The notes: generated by a model from the letters alone, not told the origin. Counted from the stretch's first letter, positions 35,756 through 45,286 are shown. The stretch is DNA of 64,000 nt from Massilia sp. YIM B02763 (GCF_030412015.1 NZ_JASNRD010000015.1:86300-150299), one strand, 5' to 3'. Numbers and translations are program-made.

Positions 35756-36631
35756 ATGTTCGGCACGATCCGCAATCTGCTGCGCCCTCCGCCCGGGATG
35801 GCGTTCGACTTCAGCCAGCCGGCGGGCGAGCCGGCGCTGGCGCCGGCCGGCGGCGTGTCGTGGCGCGTGTTCGCCAATCCGGTGGCGTTGTTCGTCGGCG
35901 GCGTGGCTGCGGTGCTGCTCGAATTGGCGGAACCCTCGGTGCGCGCGGGCGTGTGGGACCACAGCGGCTTCCGGCGCGATCCGGCGCTGCGCCTGCGCCG
36001 CACCGGCTTCGCGGCCATGATGACGGTCTACGGCCCGCGCTCCGCCAGCGAGGCGCTGATCGCCCGCGTGGTGCGCATGCACGACCGGGTGCAAGGGAAC
36101 ACGCCGGACGGCGTCGCCTACCGCGCCAACGATCCGCGCTTGCTCGACTGGGTGCAGGCGACCGCCACGTTCGGGTTTTCCGAGGCCTACCACGCCTACG
36201 TCCGGCCCCTGTCCGCGGCCGAGCGGGATGCCGCCTTCGCCGAGGGGCAGCCGGCCGCGCGGCTGTACGGCGCGACGGGCGCGCCGCGATCGCGCGCGGA
36301 GTGGGAGGCGCTGCTGGCGGCGACGGCCCCGGGCCTGGAAGGCTCGGCCATCCTGTCCGACTTCATGCGCATCATGGCGGCGGCGCCGATCCTGCCTCGG
36401 CCCCTGCGCTGGCTGCAGCGGCTGCTGGTGCGCGCCGCGGTCGAGATCGTGCCGGAGCCCGTGCGCTCGCTGCCGCAATTGCGCGGCCGCGGCCTGCGGC
36501 CGGGGGAGGCGCTGCTGGTACGCGTGCTGGCGCGCGTCGCCGGCCTGCTGCCGCTGGGCGACACGCCGCCGGCGCAGGCGGCCCGGCGGCTGCGCGGGAC
36601 CGGCCCGGGACGCTGCAATGCGGCCGACTAG
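35756..36631 (+). CDS. DUF2236 (MpaB-like oxygenase) family protein
   Basis: 291 residues, AAGGAGG nine bases before ATG 35756. DUF2236 pattern: NPVALFVGGVAAVLLELAEPSVRAGVWDHSGFRRDP, the FAAMMTVYG segment with conserved RR preceding, and HDRVQGNTPDGVAYRANDPRLLDWV with the His expected to bind haem in latex-clearing and MpaB-type enzymes. A haem-dependent oxygenase role is family knowledge, not shown here. Convergent with the GGDEF/EAL gene; the two stop codons overlap in CTAG. Confidence 0.85.
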   Translation: MFGTIRNLLRPPPGMAFDFSQPAGEPALAPAGGVSWRVFANPVALFVGGVAAVLLELAEPSVRAGVWDHSGFRRDPALRLRRTGFAAMMTVYGPRSASEALIARVVRMHDRVQGNTPDGVAYRANDPRLLDWVQATATFGFSEAYHAYVRPLSAAERDAAFAEGQPAARLYGATGAPRSRAEWEALLAATAPGLEGSAILSDFMRIMAAAPILPRPLRWLQRLLVRAAVEIVPEPVRSLPQLRGRGLRPGEALLVRVLARVAGLLPLGDTPPAQAARRLRGTGPGRCNAAD

Positions 36632-38934
36632 GCGCCGCGCAGCCGGTCGACCAGTTGCCCGAGCGGCATCGGCCGGTGGTACAGATAGCCCTGCATGCAG
36701 GGGCTGCCGTGCGCAGCCAGGTAGCGCGCCTGCGCCTCCGTCTCGATGCCTTCCGCGACCACGCGCAGGCCGAGGTGGCCCGCCATCGCCAGGATGGACT
36801 GCACGATCGCCGTGCTGCTCGGGTCGTTCGGCGTATCGTGCATGAAGCTCCTGTCGATCTTCAGCTCGTACAACGGCATCTTCTTCAGGTAGGCCAGGTT
36901 CGAGTAGCCCGTGCCGAAGTCGTCGACCGAGAAGCGGATGCCCAGGCCGGCCAGTTCGTGCATGCGCGTGATGGTCTGACCGATGTCCTCGACCAGCAGA
37001 CCCTCCGTCACTTCGAAGATCAGCTGGCCGGGCGGCGCCCCCGTCTCGGCCAGGATGGCCCGTACCTGCTGCACGAAGTCGGGCTGGCGGAACTGCAGCG
37101 GGCTGACGTTGACGGACAGCGACAGCGGGTGGCCGGCCCGTTCCAGCGCCAGCCAGGTGGCGCAGGCTTCGCGCAGCGACCAGTTGCCCAGCGCAACGAT
37201 CAGGCCGCTGGATTCCGCCACGGGGATGAAGACGTCGGGCGGCACCATCGTGCCGCCGGCGCGCTGCCAGCGCATCAGCAGCTCGGCGCCGACGGGGTTG
37301 CCGCGGTGGTCGACCTGCAGCTGCAGGTGCATCGCCAGTTCGCCGTTGTCCTGCGCCCGCGCCAGGTCGCGCTCCAGCGTCAGCCGGTGCTGGGCCTGCG
37401 CCAGCATGGCGCCTTCGAACAGCACGACGCCGTTGCGCCCACCGGCCTTGGCGTGGTACATCGCGGTGTCCGCTTCGCGCAGCAGGTCGTGCGCCGTCGT
37501 CGCCGTCTCCGCGCCGGCCCGCGGTGCCAGCGCCACGCCGATGCTGGCGGCGATGTGGAAGGGCTGGCCGTCAAGGTCCAGCGGCGCGGCCAGCGCCTCG
37601 CGCACCTGGTCGGCGACGTCCAGCGCCGTGCGCGCGGCGGTGGGCGGCGCCGCGGCGAGCCCCGCGAGCAGGACCACGAATTCGTCGCCGCCGATCCTGG
37701 CTACCGTGTCGCCTGGGCGCACGGCACCCGCCAGCCGCGCGGCCGCATGGCGCAGCAGGGCGTCGCCGGTGGCGTGGCCGCGCGCGTCGTTGACGTTCTT
37801 GAAGTTGTCCAGGTCCAGGTACAGCACGGCGGCGAGTTCCCCGGCCGGGCCGGCCGGCGCCAGGACCGCCTCCAGGCGTTCCATCAGCAGGCGCCGGTTC
37901 GGCAGGCCCGTCAGCACATCGTAGAAGGCCAGCCGGTGGATGGCGTCGGCGGCCGCGCGGCGCTCGGTCACGTCGCGCCCGACGACGACCCAGTGGCTGG
38001 GGCGCGCGCCCGAACGCGCGAAAGGCAGCATCTGGAGCTCGACCCAGTACGCTTCGCCGGCGCGCGTGTAGCTCTTCAGCTCGGCACTGCAGGGCTGGTC
38101 CGTGCGCATCGCCTCGACCAGGCGGGCGACGACGGCCGGGTCGGTGTCCGGTCCCTGCAGCACGTGCAGGCTGTGGCCGACGATGTCCTCGCGCGCATAG
38201 CCGGTGCGGCGCACGAAGGCGTCGTTGACGAAGGTGATGGGCTGGCCCGCGTCCTCGTCGTCGACGGCCCTGGCGATCAGCACCATGTCGTTCAGGCGCG
38301 CGACGGCCGCCGAGGTCAGTTCCAGTTCGCTGTTCAAGTCGTGCAGCACCGCCTGGTTCGTCTCGAGCGTGGCGGCGGCCGTGCGCGCCTGGGCGAGCGA
38401 CAGCGACAGGCCTTTGAGCAAGGTACTGCAGGTGAGCGTGAGCATCGCCCCGACGGTGGCATAGTTGAGCGCGGCGACCAGCGACGGCTTGAACGGGTCG
38501 CTGCCCCAGCCGGGCACGCTCAGGCTGATGTGCCCGGACGCCCCGAGTGCGACGAGGGTGACGGCGCCCAGCGCGATGGCCAGCATGGCCGGACGCAGCC
38601 CGAGCAGGATCGCGGCCACGAGCGGCGGTCCGAGCAGGTAACTGAGGCTGGCCGCGCCAACCGTCAGCATCAGCGCGACCGACAGCCCGTAGACGACGGC
38701 CAGGAAATGGAGCACGCGCGTCGCGTACGCCATGTGCTTGCGGCGCCAGACCACGACCAGCCACGCCAGCGCGACCGAGTCGGCCAGCGCCACCTGCCAC
38801 ATGCCGTGCTGGACGAGGAAGGGAGCCATGGCGCCGATCGAGAGGGCGCCGACCACCAGCACGACGGACAGCAGGGAAGAGAAGGTCCGTTCGCGCCAGC
38901 CGTCGATATCGGTGACATTCACCATGGAGTGCAT
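36628..38934 (-). CDS. Membrane GGDEF/EAL protein with PAS domain
   Basis: 768 residues if started at ATG 38934 (ATG 38925 also possible; no strong ribosome site). About five to six membrane helices occupy the first 170 residues, then a coiled linker, a PAS domain (about 215-325, FVRRTGYAREDIVGHSLHVLQGPDTD), GGDEF domain with intact IGGDEF (414-419) and EAL domain whose signature reads ELL (E551 in AELLMRW), with SVNVSP, DDFGTGYS, ELKIDRSF and EGIET. Both cyclic-di-GMP synthesis and breakdown look possible; which dominates is unknown. Confidence 0.9.
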   Translation of the reverse strand: MHSMVNVTDIDGWRERTFSSLLSVVLVVGALSIGAMAPFLVQHGMWQVALADSVALAWLVVVWRRKHMAYATRVLHFLAVVYGLSVALMLTVGAASLSYLLGPPLVAAILLGLRPAMLAIALGAVTLVALGASGHISLSVPGWGSDPFKPSLVAALNYATVGAMLTLTCSTLLKGLSLSLAQARTAAATLETNQAVLHDLNSELELTSAAVARLNDMVLIARAVDDEDAGQPITFVNDAFVRRTGYAREDIVGHSLHVLQGPDTDPAVVARLVEAMRTDQPCSAELKSYTRAGEAYWVELQMLPFARSGARPSHWVVVGRDVTERRAAADAIHRLAFYDVLTGLPNRRLLMERLEAVLAPAGPAGELAAVLYLDLDNFKNVNDARGHATGDALLRHAAARLAGAVRPGDTVARIGGDEFVVLLAGLAAAPPTAARTALDVADQVREALAAPLDLDGQPFHIAASIGVALAPRAGAETATTAHDLLREADTAMYHAKAGGRNGVVLFEGAMLAQAQHRLTLERDLARAQDNGELAMHLQLQVDHRGNPVGAELLMRWQRAGGTMVPPDVFIPVAESSGLIVALGNWSLREACATWLALERAGHPLSLSVNVSPLQFRQPDFVQQVRAILAETGAPPGQLIFEVTEGLLVEDIGQTITRMHELAGLGIRFSVDDFGTGYSNLAYLKKMPLYELKIDRSFMHDTPNDPSSTAIVQSILAMAGHLGLRVVAEGIETEAQARYLAAHGSPCMQGYLYHRPMPLGQLVDRLRGA

Positions 38935-39176
38935 GGAATGAGGCAGCGGACAGGGCGCCGGCCGCAGTGTTTTCAATCCGCCATCATAGATTGCCCAAGC
39001 GTAACTGTCACTCGGTTTTTGCCGAATTGTTCCGAATTCGTCAATTTTTGGCGGCGGATGTCTCCCTGCCTCGGCGCCGGTTGCGGTGCTGCCGGATTGT
39101 CATGATGCGGACACGCGCGGCCGTTACAATGTCGGGTCCCACCCATCCATCCATGCCACGGAGTTCGACGACCGCC

Positions 39177-40874
39177 ATGCCCACCGCCTTCCGCCCACGC
39201 CGCCACACGATGTCCATCCTGCTCCTCGCCGGCGCCGCCTTGCTCGCGCCGCTGACGGCCGCCGCCGCCCCCGCCGCGACGAAGTCCGTTGGCGCGGCCA
39301 GCGCCGCCGCCGTGAAACCCAAGCTGGTCGTGGTGATGGTGATCGACGGCCTGCCGTCCGAGCAGGTGCAGCGCTACCGCGACCAGTTCGGCCCGGGCGG
39401 CCTGCGCCGCCTGCTGGAGCAGGGTGCGAGCTTCACCAACGCGCACCAGGCGCACGGCGTGACCGTCACGGCGATCGGCCACACGGCCGTGCTGTCCGGC
39501 GCCTATCCGTACCGGCACGGCATCATCGGCAACAACTGGCTCGACGCCGACGGCAATTCCGTCTACTGCACCGAAGACAGGCGCTTCACCTACATCGGCG
39601 AGGAAACCGATGCCCACGACGGCACCTCGCCCGCCAACCTGCGCGTGGACACGCTGGGCGACCAGCTGCGCTACGCGACGGGCAACCGCAGCAAGGTATT
39701 GACGGTGTCCGGCAAGGACCGCGGCGCGATCCTGTTGGCGGGCAAGACCGGCACCGCCTACATGTTCATGGACAAGACCGGCGACTTCGCCAGCAGCACC
39801 TATTACATGCAGCAGCACCCGGCCTGGGTCCAGCGTTTCCAGGCGGGCAAGCCACAGGACCGCTACTACGCCAAGTCGTGGAAGCCGCTGCTGGCCGATA
39901 GCGCGTATGCCGACGACGCGCCGTATCCGGAAGCGACCACGAAAAGCCCGAACCGCTTCCCGTTCACCTTCTACAGCGAGAGCGGCAAGCCGGACGGGGA
40001 CTACTACGGCCGCCTGAAGGTCAGCCCCGCCGTCGACGAGCTGACGCTGGACTTCGCCCAGGCCGCCGTCGAGGGCGAGCAGCTGGGCAGCAACCCGAGC
40101 GGCGCCACCGACATCCTCGGCATCAGCCTGTCGGGCCACGACTACGTGAACCACGCCTACGGCCCGGAAAGCCGCATGTCGCACGACCACCTGCAGCAGA
40201 TCGACCGCCGCATCGCGACCTTCTTCGACTTCCTCGACCGCCGCATCGGCATGGACAACGTGCTGGTCGTGCTGACCGCCGACCACGGGTTCTCGAACAC
40301 GCCGGAATTCTCGCAGTCGCGCCATATCGACGCGCAGCGCATCGATCCGAAAGCGCTGCTGGATGGGCTGGACAAGGCCCTGGCCGCGCGCTTCGGCGCC
40401 ACGGGCCTGGTGAAGAAGTCGATGCTGCCCGAGGTCTACCTCGACTATGCCGCCATCGACAAGCGCGGCCTGGCGCGCGCCGACGTGGAAAGCGCGGCGG
40501 CGCGCCACCTGCTGGGCCAGCCCCATATCGCCGAGGTGTTCACGCGCACCCAATTCGAGGAAGGCGTGGCCTCCAGGTCGCGCCTGGGCCTCATGATGCA
40601 GCGGGCCTGGAACCGCCAGATGTCCGGTGACCTGATGGTGGTGCCGAGCGCCTATTCCTTCTTCGGCAGCGGCAGCTCGGGCACGACCCACGGTACCCCG
40701 TACAACTACGACAGCTCGGTGCCGCTGCTGATCATGGGCAAGCGCTGGATCCATCCGGGCGACGTGGGCCAGTACACGGAGGTCGTGGACATCGCGCCGA
40801 CGCTGGCCCACATCCTGCGCGTGCGCGCGCCGGCCGCCGCCGAAGGCCGCGTGCTGGTCGAAGCGTTGCGCTGA
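39177..40874 (+). CDS. Exported PafA-like alkaline phosphatase/phosphodiesterase
   Basis: 565 residues; signal peptide about 1-33 (RRHTMSILLLAGAALLAPLTAAAAPA). ATG 39177 chosen; ATG 39153 would add eight residues. Alkaline-phosphatase superfamily core: metal ligand D in VVVMVIDGLPSEQ, threonine nucleophile region T96-T98 in HGVTVTAIGHTAVLSG, SLSGHDYVNHAYGP, and TADHGFSN with the final THGTPYNYD. PafA-type enzymes release phosphate from monoesters in the periplasm. Close to ppx and ppk genes, so a general phosphate theme, though no Pho box was seen. Confidence 0.9.
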   Translation: MPTAFRPRRHTMSILLLAGAALLAPLTAAAAPAATKSVGAASAAAVKPKLVVVMVIDGLPSEQVQRYRDQFGPGGLRRLLEQGASFTNAHQAHGVTVTAIGHTAVLSGAYPYRHGIIGNNWLDADGNSVYCTEDRRFTYIGEETDAHDGTSPANLRVDTLGDQLRYATGNRSKVLTVSGKDRGAILLAGKTGTAYMFMDKTGDFASSTYYMQQHPAWVQRFQAGKPQDRYYAKSWKPLLADSAYADDAPYPEATTKSPNRFPFTFYSESGKPDGDYYGRLKVSPAVDELTLDFAQAAVEGEQLGSNPSGATDILGISLSGHDYVNHAYGPESRMSHDHLQQIDRRIATFFDFLDRRIGMDNVLVVLTADHGFSNTPEFSQSRHIDAQRIDPKALLDGLDKALAARFGATGLVKKSMLPEVYLDYAAIDKRGLARADVESAAARHLLGQPHIAEVFTRTQFEEGVASRSRLGLMMQRAWNRQMSGDLMVVPSAYSFFGSGSSGTTHGTPYNYDSSVPLLIMGKRWIHPGDVGQYTEVVDIAPTLAHILRVRAPAAAEGRVLVEALR

Positions 40875-40954
40875 CGCCGCGGCGGGATGCGCCCATCGCG
40901 CCGCGTCCCGCTATACTTCGCACCACGAGCACTTTCACTTCCGGTAAGAACCCC

Positions 40955-42409
40955 ATGTACGCAGCAGTCGACCTCGGCTCCAACAGCTTCCGTCTCCACA
41001 TCGGCGAACCGATCGCCGGCCAGATCCACCTCGTGCGCACGGCGCGCGATCCGATCCGGCTGGCCGCCGGCCTCGGACCCGGCAACGTGCTGGGGGCGGA
41101 CGCCCAGGCCACGGCCCAGAAGACGCTGCGCGACTTCGGCGCCATCCTGCGCCAGTACCGGCTGGACGCCGTGCGCGTGGTGGCCACCAACACGCTGCGC
41201 GTGGCCGCGAACGCGGAGCAGGTGCTGCCGCGGCTGGAGGAAGCCATCGGCTATCCGATCGAGATCATCTCGGGGGAAGAAGAGGGAAGGCTGATCTACA
41301 TGGGCGTGGCGCGCGCGCTGGGCGCGAAGCCGGAGCAGCGCCTCGTGATCGACATCGGCGGCGGCTCGACGGAACTGATCGCGGGCCTGGGCGACGAGAT
41401 CGGCATGGTCGAGTCGTTCAGCATCGGCACCCATCCGCAGAGCGCCGCCTACTTCGAGGGCGGCCACATCAGCGCAGATGCCTTTCACTCGGCGGTGAAC
41501 GCGGCGCGCGCCCGTTTCGAGGACCTGGCCGGGCAATTCCGCGAACACGGCTGGGAGGCCGTGTACGGCTCCTCCGGCACGATCCGCGCGATCAACGAAG
41601 TCATCGCCAGGAACGGCCTGGGGGACGGCACCATGTCCTTCGCCAGCCTGCTGGCGCTGCGCGACAGGCTGATCGACCTCGGCCACGTGGACGCCTTCGA
41701 CCTGCCGGGCGTCAAGCGCGAGCGCGTGATCGTCATGGTCGGCGGCTTGTCCATCCTGATCGGCGTGATGCAGGAACTGGGAGTGAAGACCATGACAGCG
41801 ATTAATGCCGGCCTGCGCCTCGGGGTGCTGTCCGATCTCGAATTGCGCGCCAACCGTCAGGACCGGCGCGACCTGGCGATCCAGGACTGCATGCGCCGCT
41901 TCGGCGTCGATGCCGGCCGCGCCGCGCGCACGGCGAATATCGCGCGCAAGCTGTTCGACAAGCTCGCGCCGCAGGACGAAGCCGTGGCCCACCACCTGCT
42001 GCGCGGCACCATGCTGCACGAGGTGGGCCTGGCCGTCTCGCACACTGGAGCGCACAAGCACGCGGCCTATATCGTCGAGCATGCCGACCTGCCGGGCTTC
42101 ACGGCGCGCGAGCAGCGCCTGATGAGCATGATCGTGCTGGGGCAGAAGGGCAATCTGCGCAAGGTGCGCGAGGTGCTCGCGGCGCCGGACCTGGCCAAGG
42201 CCGTGCTGGCACTGCGCCTGGCGGCCGTCTTCATGCACGCGCGCGTGGACGCCGACGTCGACACGCTCAAGCTGCGCATGAAGGGCAGGATCGACGTCGA
42301 GACGCCGCGCGGCTGGCTGGGCCAGCATCCGACGGTGGCATCGTGGTTCGAGAAGGAGGCGGCGGCGTGGAGCGACGTCGGCATCCCGTTCCAGGTGACC
42401 CAGGGCTGA
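40955..42409 (+). CDS. ppx: Exopolyphosphatase / guanosine pentaphosphatase
   Basis: 484 residues. Ppx/GppA actin-like domains I and II: MYAAVDLGSNSFRLHIGE, ISGEEEGRLIYMGVA, VIDIGGGSTELIAG, and SSGTIRAINE; the C-terminal HD-like domain from about 320 carries HHLLRGTMLHEVGLAVSHTGAHKHAAYI. It removes phosphate from polyphosphate ends (Ppx) or converts pppGpp (GppA); the family does not separate cleanly by sequence. Plus-strand, pointing toward the ppk1-sixA pair on the other strand, about 5 kb away. Confidence 0.9.
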   Translation: MYAAVDLGSNSFRLHIGEPIAGQIHLVRTARDPIRLAAGLGPGNVLGADAQATAQKTLRDFGAILRQYRLDAVRVVATNTLRVAANAEQVLPRLEEAIGYPIEIISGEEEGRLIYMGVARALGAKPEQRLVIDIGGGSTELIAGLGDEIGMVESFSIGTHPQSAAYFEGGHISADAFHSAVNAARARFEDLAGQFREHGWEAVYGSSGTIRAINEVIARNGLGDGTMSFASLLALRDRLIDLGHVDAFDLPGVKRERVIVMVGGLSILIGVMQELGVKTMTAINAGLRLGVLSDLELRANRQDRRDLAIQDCMRRFGVDAGRAARTANIARKLFDKLAPQDEAVAHHLLRGTMLHEVGLAVSHTGAHKHAAYIVEHADLPGFTAREQRLMSMIVLGQKGNLRKVREVLAAPDLAKAVLALRLAAVFMHARVDADVDTLKLRMKGRIDVETPRGWLGQHPTVASWFEKEAAAWSDVGIPFQVTQG

Positions 42410-42534
42410 CGATGGCTTTTTGTGAAGGTTTTTTTGCAATCCGGCGCGTGCGCGCCGCCCCGGATGTGTTAAATTTGCCAGATTAATTCAACACGCTTGT
42501 TCCCGGCACCCAAGCCACGTGCCGGTACCTCGCC

Positions 42535-42966
42535 ATGCCGCATATCCTCCTGGTCGACGACGAAGAAGCAGTGCGCTACGTCTTCGAACGCTATCTCAGC
42601 ATCCTCGGTTATCGCATCACGACGGCGCGCGACGGTGCCGAAGCGCTCGGCATGCACCAGGCCGATCCCGCCGACCTGATCATCACCGATTTCCGCATGC
42701 CCTATATGGACGGCGGCGAATTGCTGGCGCGCCTGCGCCGCATCGATCCGCACCTGCCGGCAATCCTGATTTCCGCCAACCCGGTCGATGCCGGACCGCT
42801 GCTGGACGGCGTGCGCTTCTTCTCCAAGCCGGTCTCGATGCCGGCGCTGTCCGAGACCATCGCCGCCATGATCGGCGGCGGCCGGCCGGGCCCCGGCGAA
42901 GGCATCGGACACGGCAATCGGGTCGGCGAGCCGAACGCATTGCGCAGCCGCCAGTGCGCCGCATAA
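42535..42966 (+). CDS. Single-domain response regulator
   Basis: 143 residues: receiver domain at 1-115 with DDE at 8-10, phospho-acceptor D52 (LIITDFRMPYMDG) and K98 (FFSKPV). The remaining 28 residues (GGGRPGPGEGIGHGNR...) form no domain. No kinase adjacent, so it is an orphan that might act in a phosphorelay or on a protein partner. A 30-bp palindrome 3 bp after the stop may terminate transcription. Confidence 0.85.
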   Translation: MPHILLVDDEEAVRYVFERYLSILGYRITTARDGAEALGMHQADPADLIITDFRMPYMDGGELLARLRRIDPHLPAILISANPVDAGPLLDGVRFFSKPVSMPALSETIAAMIGGGRPGPGEGIGHGNRVGEPNALRSRQCAA

Positions 42967-42968
42967 GG

Positions 42969-42998
42969 ACGTCGCCCCGGCGCAGGCCGGGGCGACGT
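42969..42998. repeat. REP-like palindrome
   Basis: 30-bp near-perfect palindrome: ACGTCGCCCCGG (42969-42980), centre CGCAGG, CCGGGGCGACGT (42987-42998). The core GTCGCCCCGGCGCAGG is repeated at 45778 and, inverted, at 45837. It sits between a response regulator and a convergent PEP-CTERM gene. Confidence 0.7.
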
Positions 42999-43053
42999 GA
43001 TGGCTGCTGACGGAAGGCGCCGGACCGATGGATCCCGGCGGCCCCGCCGTTCT

Positions 43054-43704
43054 TCAACCACGCTTGCCGCGGCGGCGCAGGCCGGCCGCCAGGGCCAGGC
43101 CCAGGCCGAACGTGGCCAGCGTCGCCGGCTCCGGCACGGCCTTCGGGCCGATGCCGTCGTTGGCCGCGAACGTCGTGAAGCTGGCGCCGGCGGCCTTGAA
43201 CTGGGCCTGCTGGACGCCGTCGCAGCAGCCTTCCAGACCGTAGATCGTCAGCGTGTGGTTGCCCGCGGCGAGCAGCGAGGAGGCCTGCAGGTATTGCGTC
43301 GTGGAGGAGTAGCTATTGCCCCAGTACATATCCGTCGAGCGCGAGGTCAGCGCCACGCCGTCCAGGAACAGGGCGCCGCCGTAGCCGAAATCGACGCCGG
43401 TACGGAAGGTCCAGGTGGCCGCGTTCGCCACGCTGAAGTCGATCGTCGCCTTCCATGCGATATTGCTGTTGCTGCCGCCGCTGAACTGGTTCGCGTTGGA
43501 GAGATTGTCGTAGGACGAGATGGTCTTCGTGCCGTAGCCCGCGCCCTGGCTCAGCAGCGCGCGCTCGACCACGTCCTTGTAGGCCGTGGCACTGCTTTGC
43601 GACCCGGCGTTGCTGTAGGCGGTCTGCAGGGTGATGACGCTGGCGTTTGCCTGGGCGGCGAAGCAGGCGAGGAGGATGGCGCAGCTGGTCTTAACGTTTT
43701 TCAT
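43054..43704 (-). CDS. CCXG-type PEP-CTERM sorting-domain protein
   Basis: 216 residues. Signal peptide 1-22 (VKTSCAILLACFAAQANA), a beta-rich ligand or PA14-like body with Trp/Phe strands (WTFRTGVDFGYGGALFLDG), a conspicuous Cys pair in EGCCDG near 159-163, and a C-terminal PEP-CTERM tail: VPEPATLATFGLGLALAAGLRRRGKRG-type motif, hydrophobic helix and basic end. Such proteins are processed by an exosortase and tied to the envelope or exopolysaccharide. No exosortase gene is in the window. Confidence 0.9.
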   Translation of the reverse strand: MKNVKTSCAILLACFAAQANASVITLQTAYSNAGSQSSATAYKDVVERALLSQGAGYGTKTISSYDNLSNANQFSGGSNSNIAWKATIDFSVANAATWTFRTGVDFGYGGALFLDGVALTSRSTDMYWGNSYSSTTQYLQASSLLAAGNHTLTIYGLEGCCDGVQQAQFKAAGASFTTFAANDGIGPKAVPEPATLATFGLGLALAAGLRRRGKRG

Positions 43705-43786
43705 TGTCTTTCAGGAAAATATATTTGCGTATTTGTAAATATACCATCGGTGTGGACAGTTTGTTGAAATTGATGATCGGATAATA

Positions 43787-44752
43787 ATGAACAATAAAAA
43801 TTTGATGTTTTCGCGCAACGTCGTGCATGCGGCATGGGGGACGATGCTGGCGGCGCTCGCCATTCCCGCCATGGCGGCGGACATGACCAGTTGCGCGGGC
43901 AAGGCCCCGTCCGGCGAACTGCGCGCCGAGCGGGTGGCGGCCGCGGCGCCGTCGCGGGAAGGCGCTTCCCTGTACGAGGGCCCCGTCTGGATCGGCGGCG
44001 CGCTGTACTTCTCGGACTTCGGCCTGGAGGGGACCTTCCCGTCCCGAATCCGCAAGCTGGCGCCGGACGGCAGCGTGGGCACGGCCTTCGAGGACAGCGG
44101 CAGCAACGGCCTGGCCGTCGACGGCGCCGGCAAGCTCGTCGCGGCCAGCCACAAGGACAAGGCGTTGGTGCGCATCGACCTGGCGAACGGCAAGCGCACG
44201 CCGATCGCGGGGCGCTACGACGGCCAGCCGTTCAATTCGCCGAACGACATCGCCATCGCCCGCGACGGCACCCTGTACTTCACCGACCCGGATTACCAGC
44301 AGGCGGCCGCGCCCGGCCGCCAGGGCGTCACCGGCATCTACCGGGTCGGCACGGACGGCAAGGCGGCGCTGCTGGACGGCAGCCGCAAGAACCCGAACGG
44401 CATCGCCCTGTCGCCCGACGAGAAGGTGCTGTACGTGAATGCGCTGGATGGCGTGCTGCGCGCCTATCCGGTCGTCGACGGCGCCGCGCGCCTGCCGGGC
44501 CGCGACGTGGTCAAGGGCCTGGACGGGCCGGACGGCATGACGGTCGATTGCCAGGGGAACGTCTACGTGACGGAGCACGCCGCCAGGCGCGTGCGCGTGT
44601 TTTCGCCGCAGGGCAGGGAGCTGGCGACGATCCGCGTCGACGCGAACGTGACCAACGCGGCCTTTGGCGGCGGCGACGGCAAGACGCTGTACATCACGGG
44701 GGCTGGCGCCTTGTGGCAGGTACGGCTCGGCCTGCCGGGCAAGCCGTATTGA
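43787..44752 (+). CDS. Exported SMP-30/gluconolactonase-like protein
   Basis: 321 residues with a signal peptide about 1-31 (HAAWGTMLAALAIPAMAA). Six-bladed propeller marks: EGPVWIGGALYFSDF, NGLAVDGAGKLVAASH, FNSPNDIAIARDGTLYFTDPDY (the metal-binding Asn/Asp), NPNGIALSPDEKVLYVN and GPDGMTVDCQGNVYVTE. A periplasmic lactonase is likely. Divergent from the PEP-CTERM gene over an AT-rich 82-bp gap. Its likely sugar-lactone substrate would suit the nearby exported Gfo/Idh oxidoreductase, but that link is inference. Confidence 0.9.
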   Translation: MNNKNLMFSRNVVHAAWGTMLAALAIPAMAADMTSCAGKAPSGELRAERVAAAAPSREGASLYEGPVWIGGALYFSDFGLEGTFPSRIRKLAPDGSVGTAFEDSGSNGLAVDGAGKLVAASHKDKALVRIDLANGKRTPIAGRYDGQPFNSPNDIAIARDGTLYFTDPDYQQAAAPGRQGVTGIYRVGTDGKAALLDGSRKNPNGIALSPDEKVLYVNALDGVLRAYPVVDGAARLPGRDVVKGLDGPDGMTVDCQGNVYVTEHAARRVRVFSPQGRELATIRVDANVTNAAFGGGDGKTLYITGAGALWQVRLGLPGKPY

Positions 44753-44757
44753 CGAGG

Positions 44758-44783
44758 GCCGGTACGGCGCCTGCCGCACCGGC
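44758..44783. terminator. Hairpin between convergent genes
   Basis: Stem GCCGGTACGGC/GCCGCACCGGC (10 of 11 pairs) with a 4-base loop, 6 bp after the SMP-30 stop and 7 bp before the lipoprotein stop on the other strand. No T-tract, so a terminator role is tentative. Confidence 0.45.
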
Positions 44784-44789
44784 GCCGGA

Positions 44790-45113
44790 TCAGCGGGTAG
44801 AGGTACCGGAGGTGCTGGAGCTGCCCGAGGTGTTGCCCGACGTGCTGGACGGCTGGGTCGCGCCGCCCGTCGAGGTGCCGCTGGGGTCGCTGGCGGTCGG
44901 CGTGTTGTAGGCGCCGATGCCCGTCGTGTTGCCGGTGCCGCCCGAGCTGGCGCCGTTGTCGCTCTCCGTCCGGCCGGCCCCGTTGCTGCTACCGGTGCTC
45001 GAGCTCATGCCGCCGAACGAGCCGGCGCTGTCATTGGTCGTGCCGGTGGAGCTGCAGGCGGCCAGGCCAAGCGCCATCAGGCCGCCGATCAGTACGCGTT
45101 GAACCGTTTTCAT
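44790..45113 (-). CDS. Ser/Gly/Thr-rich lipoprotein
   Basis: 107 residues from ATG 45113 (GGGAGAAG upstream). Lipoprotein signal with lipobox LAAC at 17-20, so Cys20 would be lipidated. The mature part is low-complexity Ser, Gly, Thr and Asn with no fold expected. Many Burkholderiales encode such small lipoproteins; no function is known. The downstream end meets the SMP-30 gene tail to tail. Confidence 0.75.
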   Translation of the reverse strand: MKTVQRVLIGGLMALGLAACSSTGTTNDSAGSFGGMSSSTGSSNGAGRTESDNGASSGGTGNTTGIGAYNTPTASDPSGTSTGGATQPSSTSGNTSGSSSTSGTSTR

Positions 45114-45286
45114 GGTCTTCTCCCGTGGGTGTTTGCTGGCGTCGATCATGCGGCGCCGGCGCGCTGGCGGGAATAGGATGGGTCCGTCGGGAATTGTAGG
45201 AGCGCGCTCACGGCCTGCTTGCACTGCTTGCTGCGGGACCTGCGTCGCCCGTACACTGGTCATCCACCCAAGCGGCGGAGGAGACG

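Noticed and set aside
35605..39105. 1166-codon plus-strand frame
   Set aside because: Passes out of frame through the DUF2236 gene and antisense to GGDEF/EAL; no real protein.
42440..42475. GGCGCG-TG-CGCGCC hairpin downstream of ppx
   Set aside because: T-run lies on the 5' side of the stem, so it does not form a terminator for ppx.
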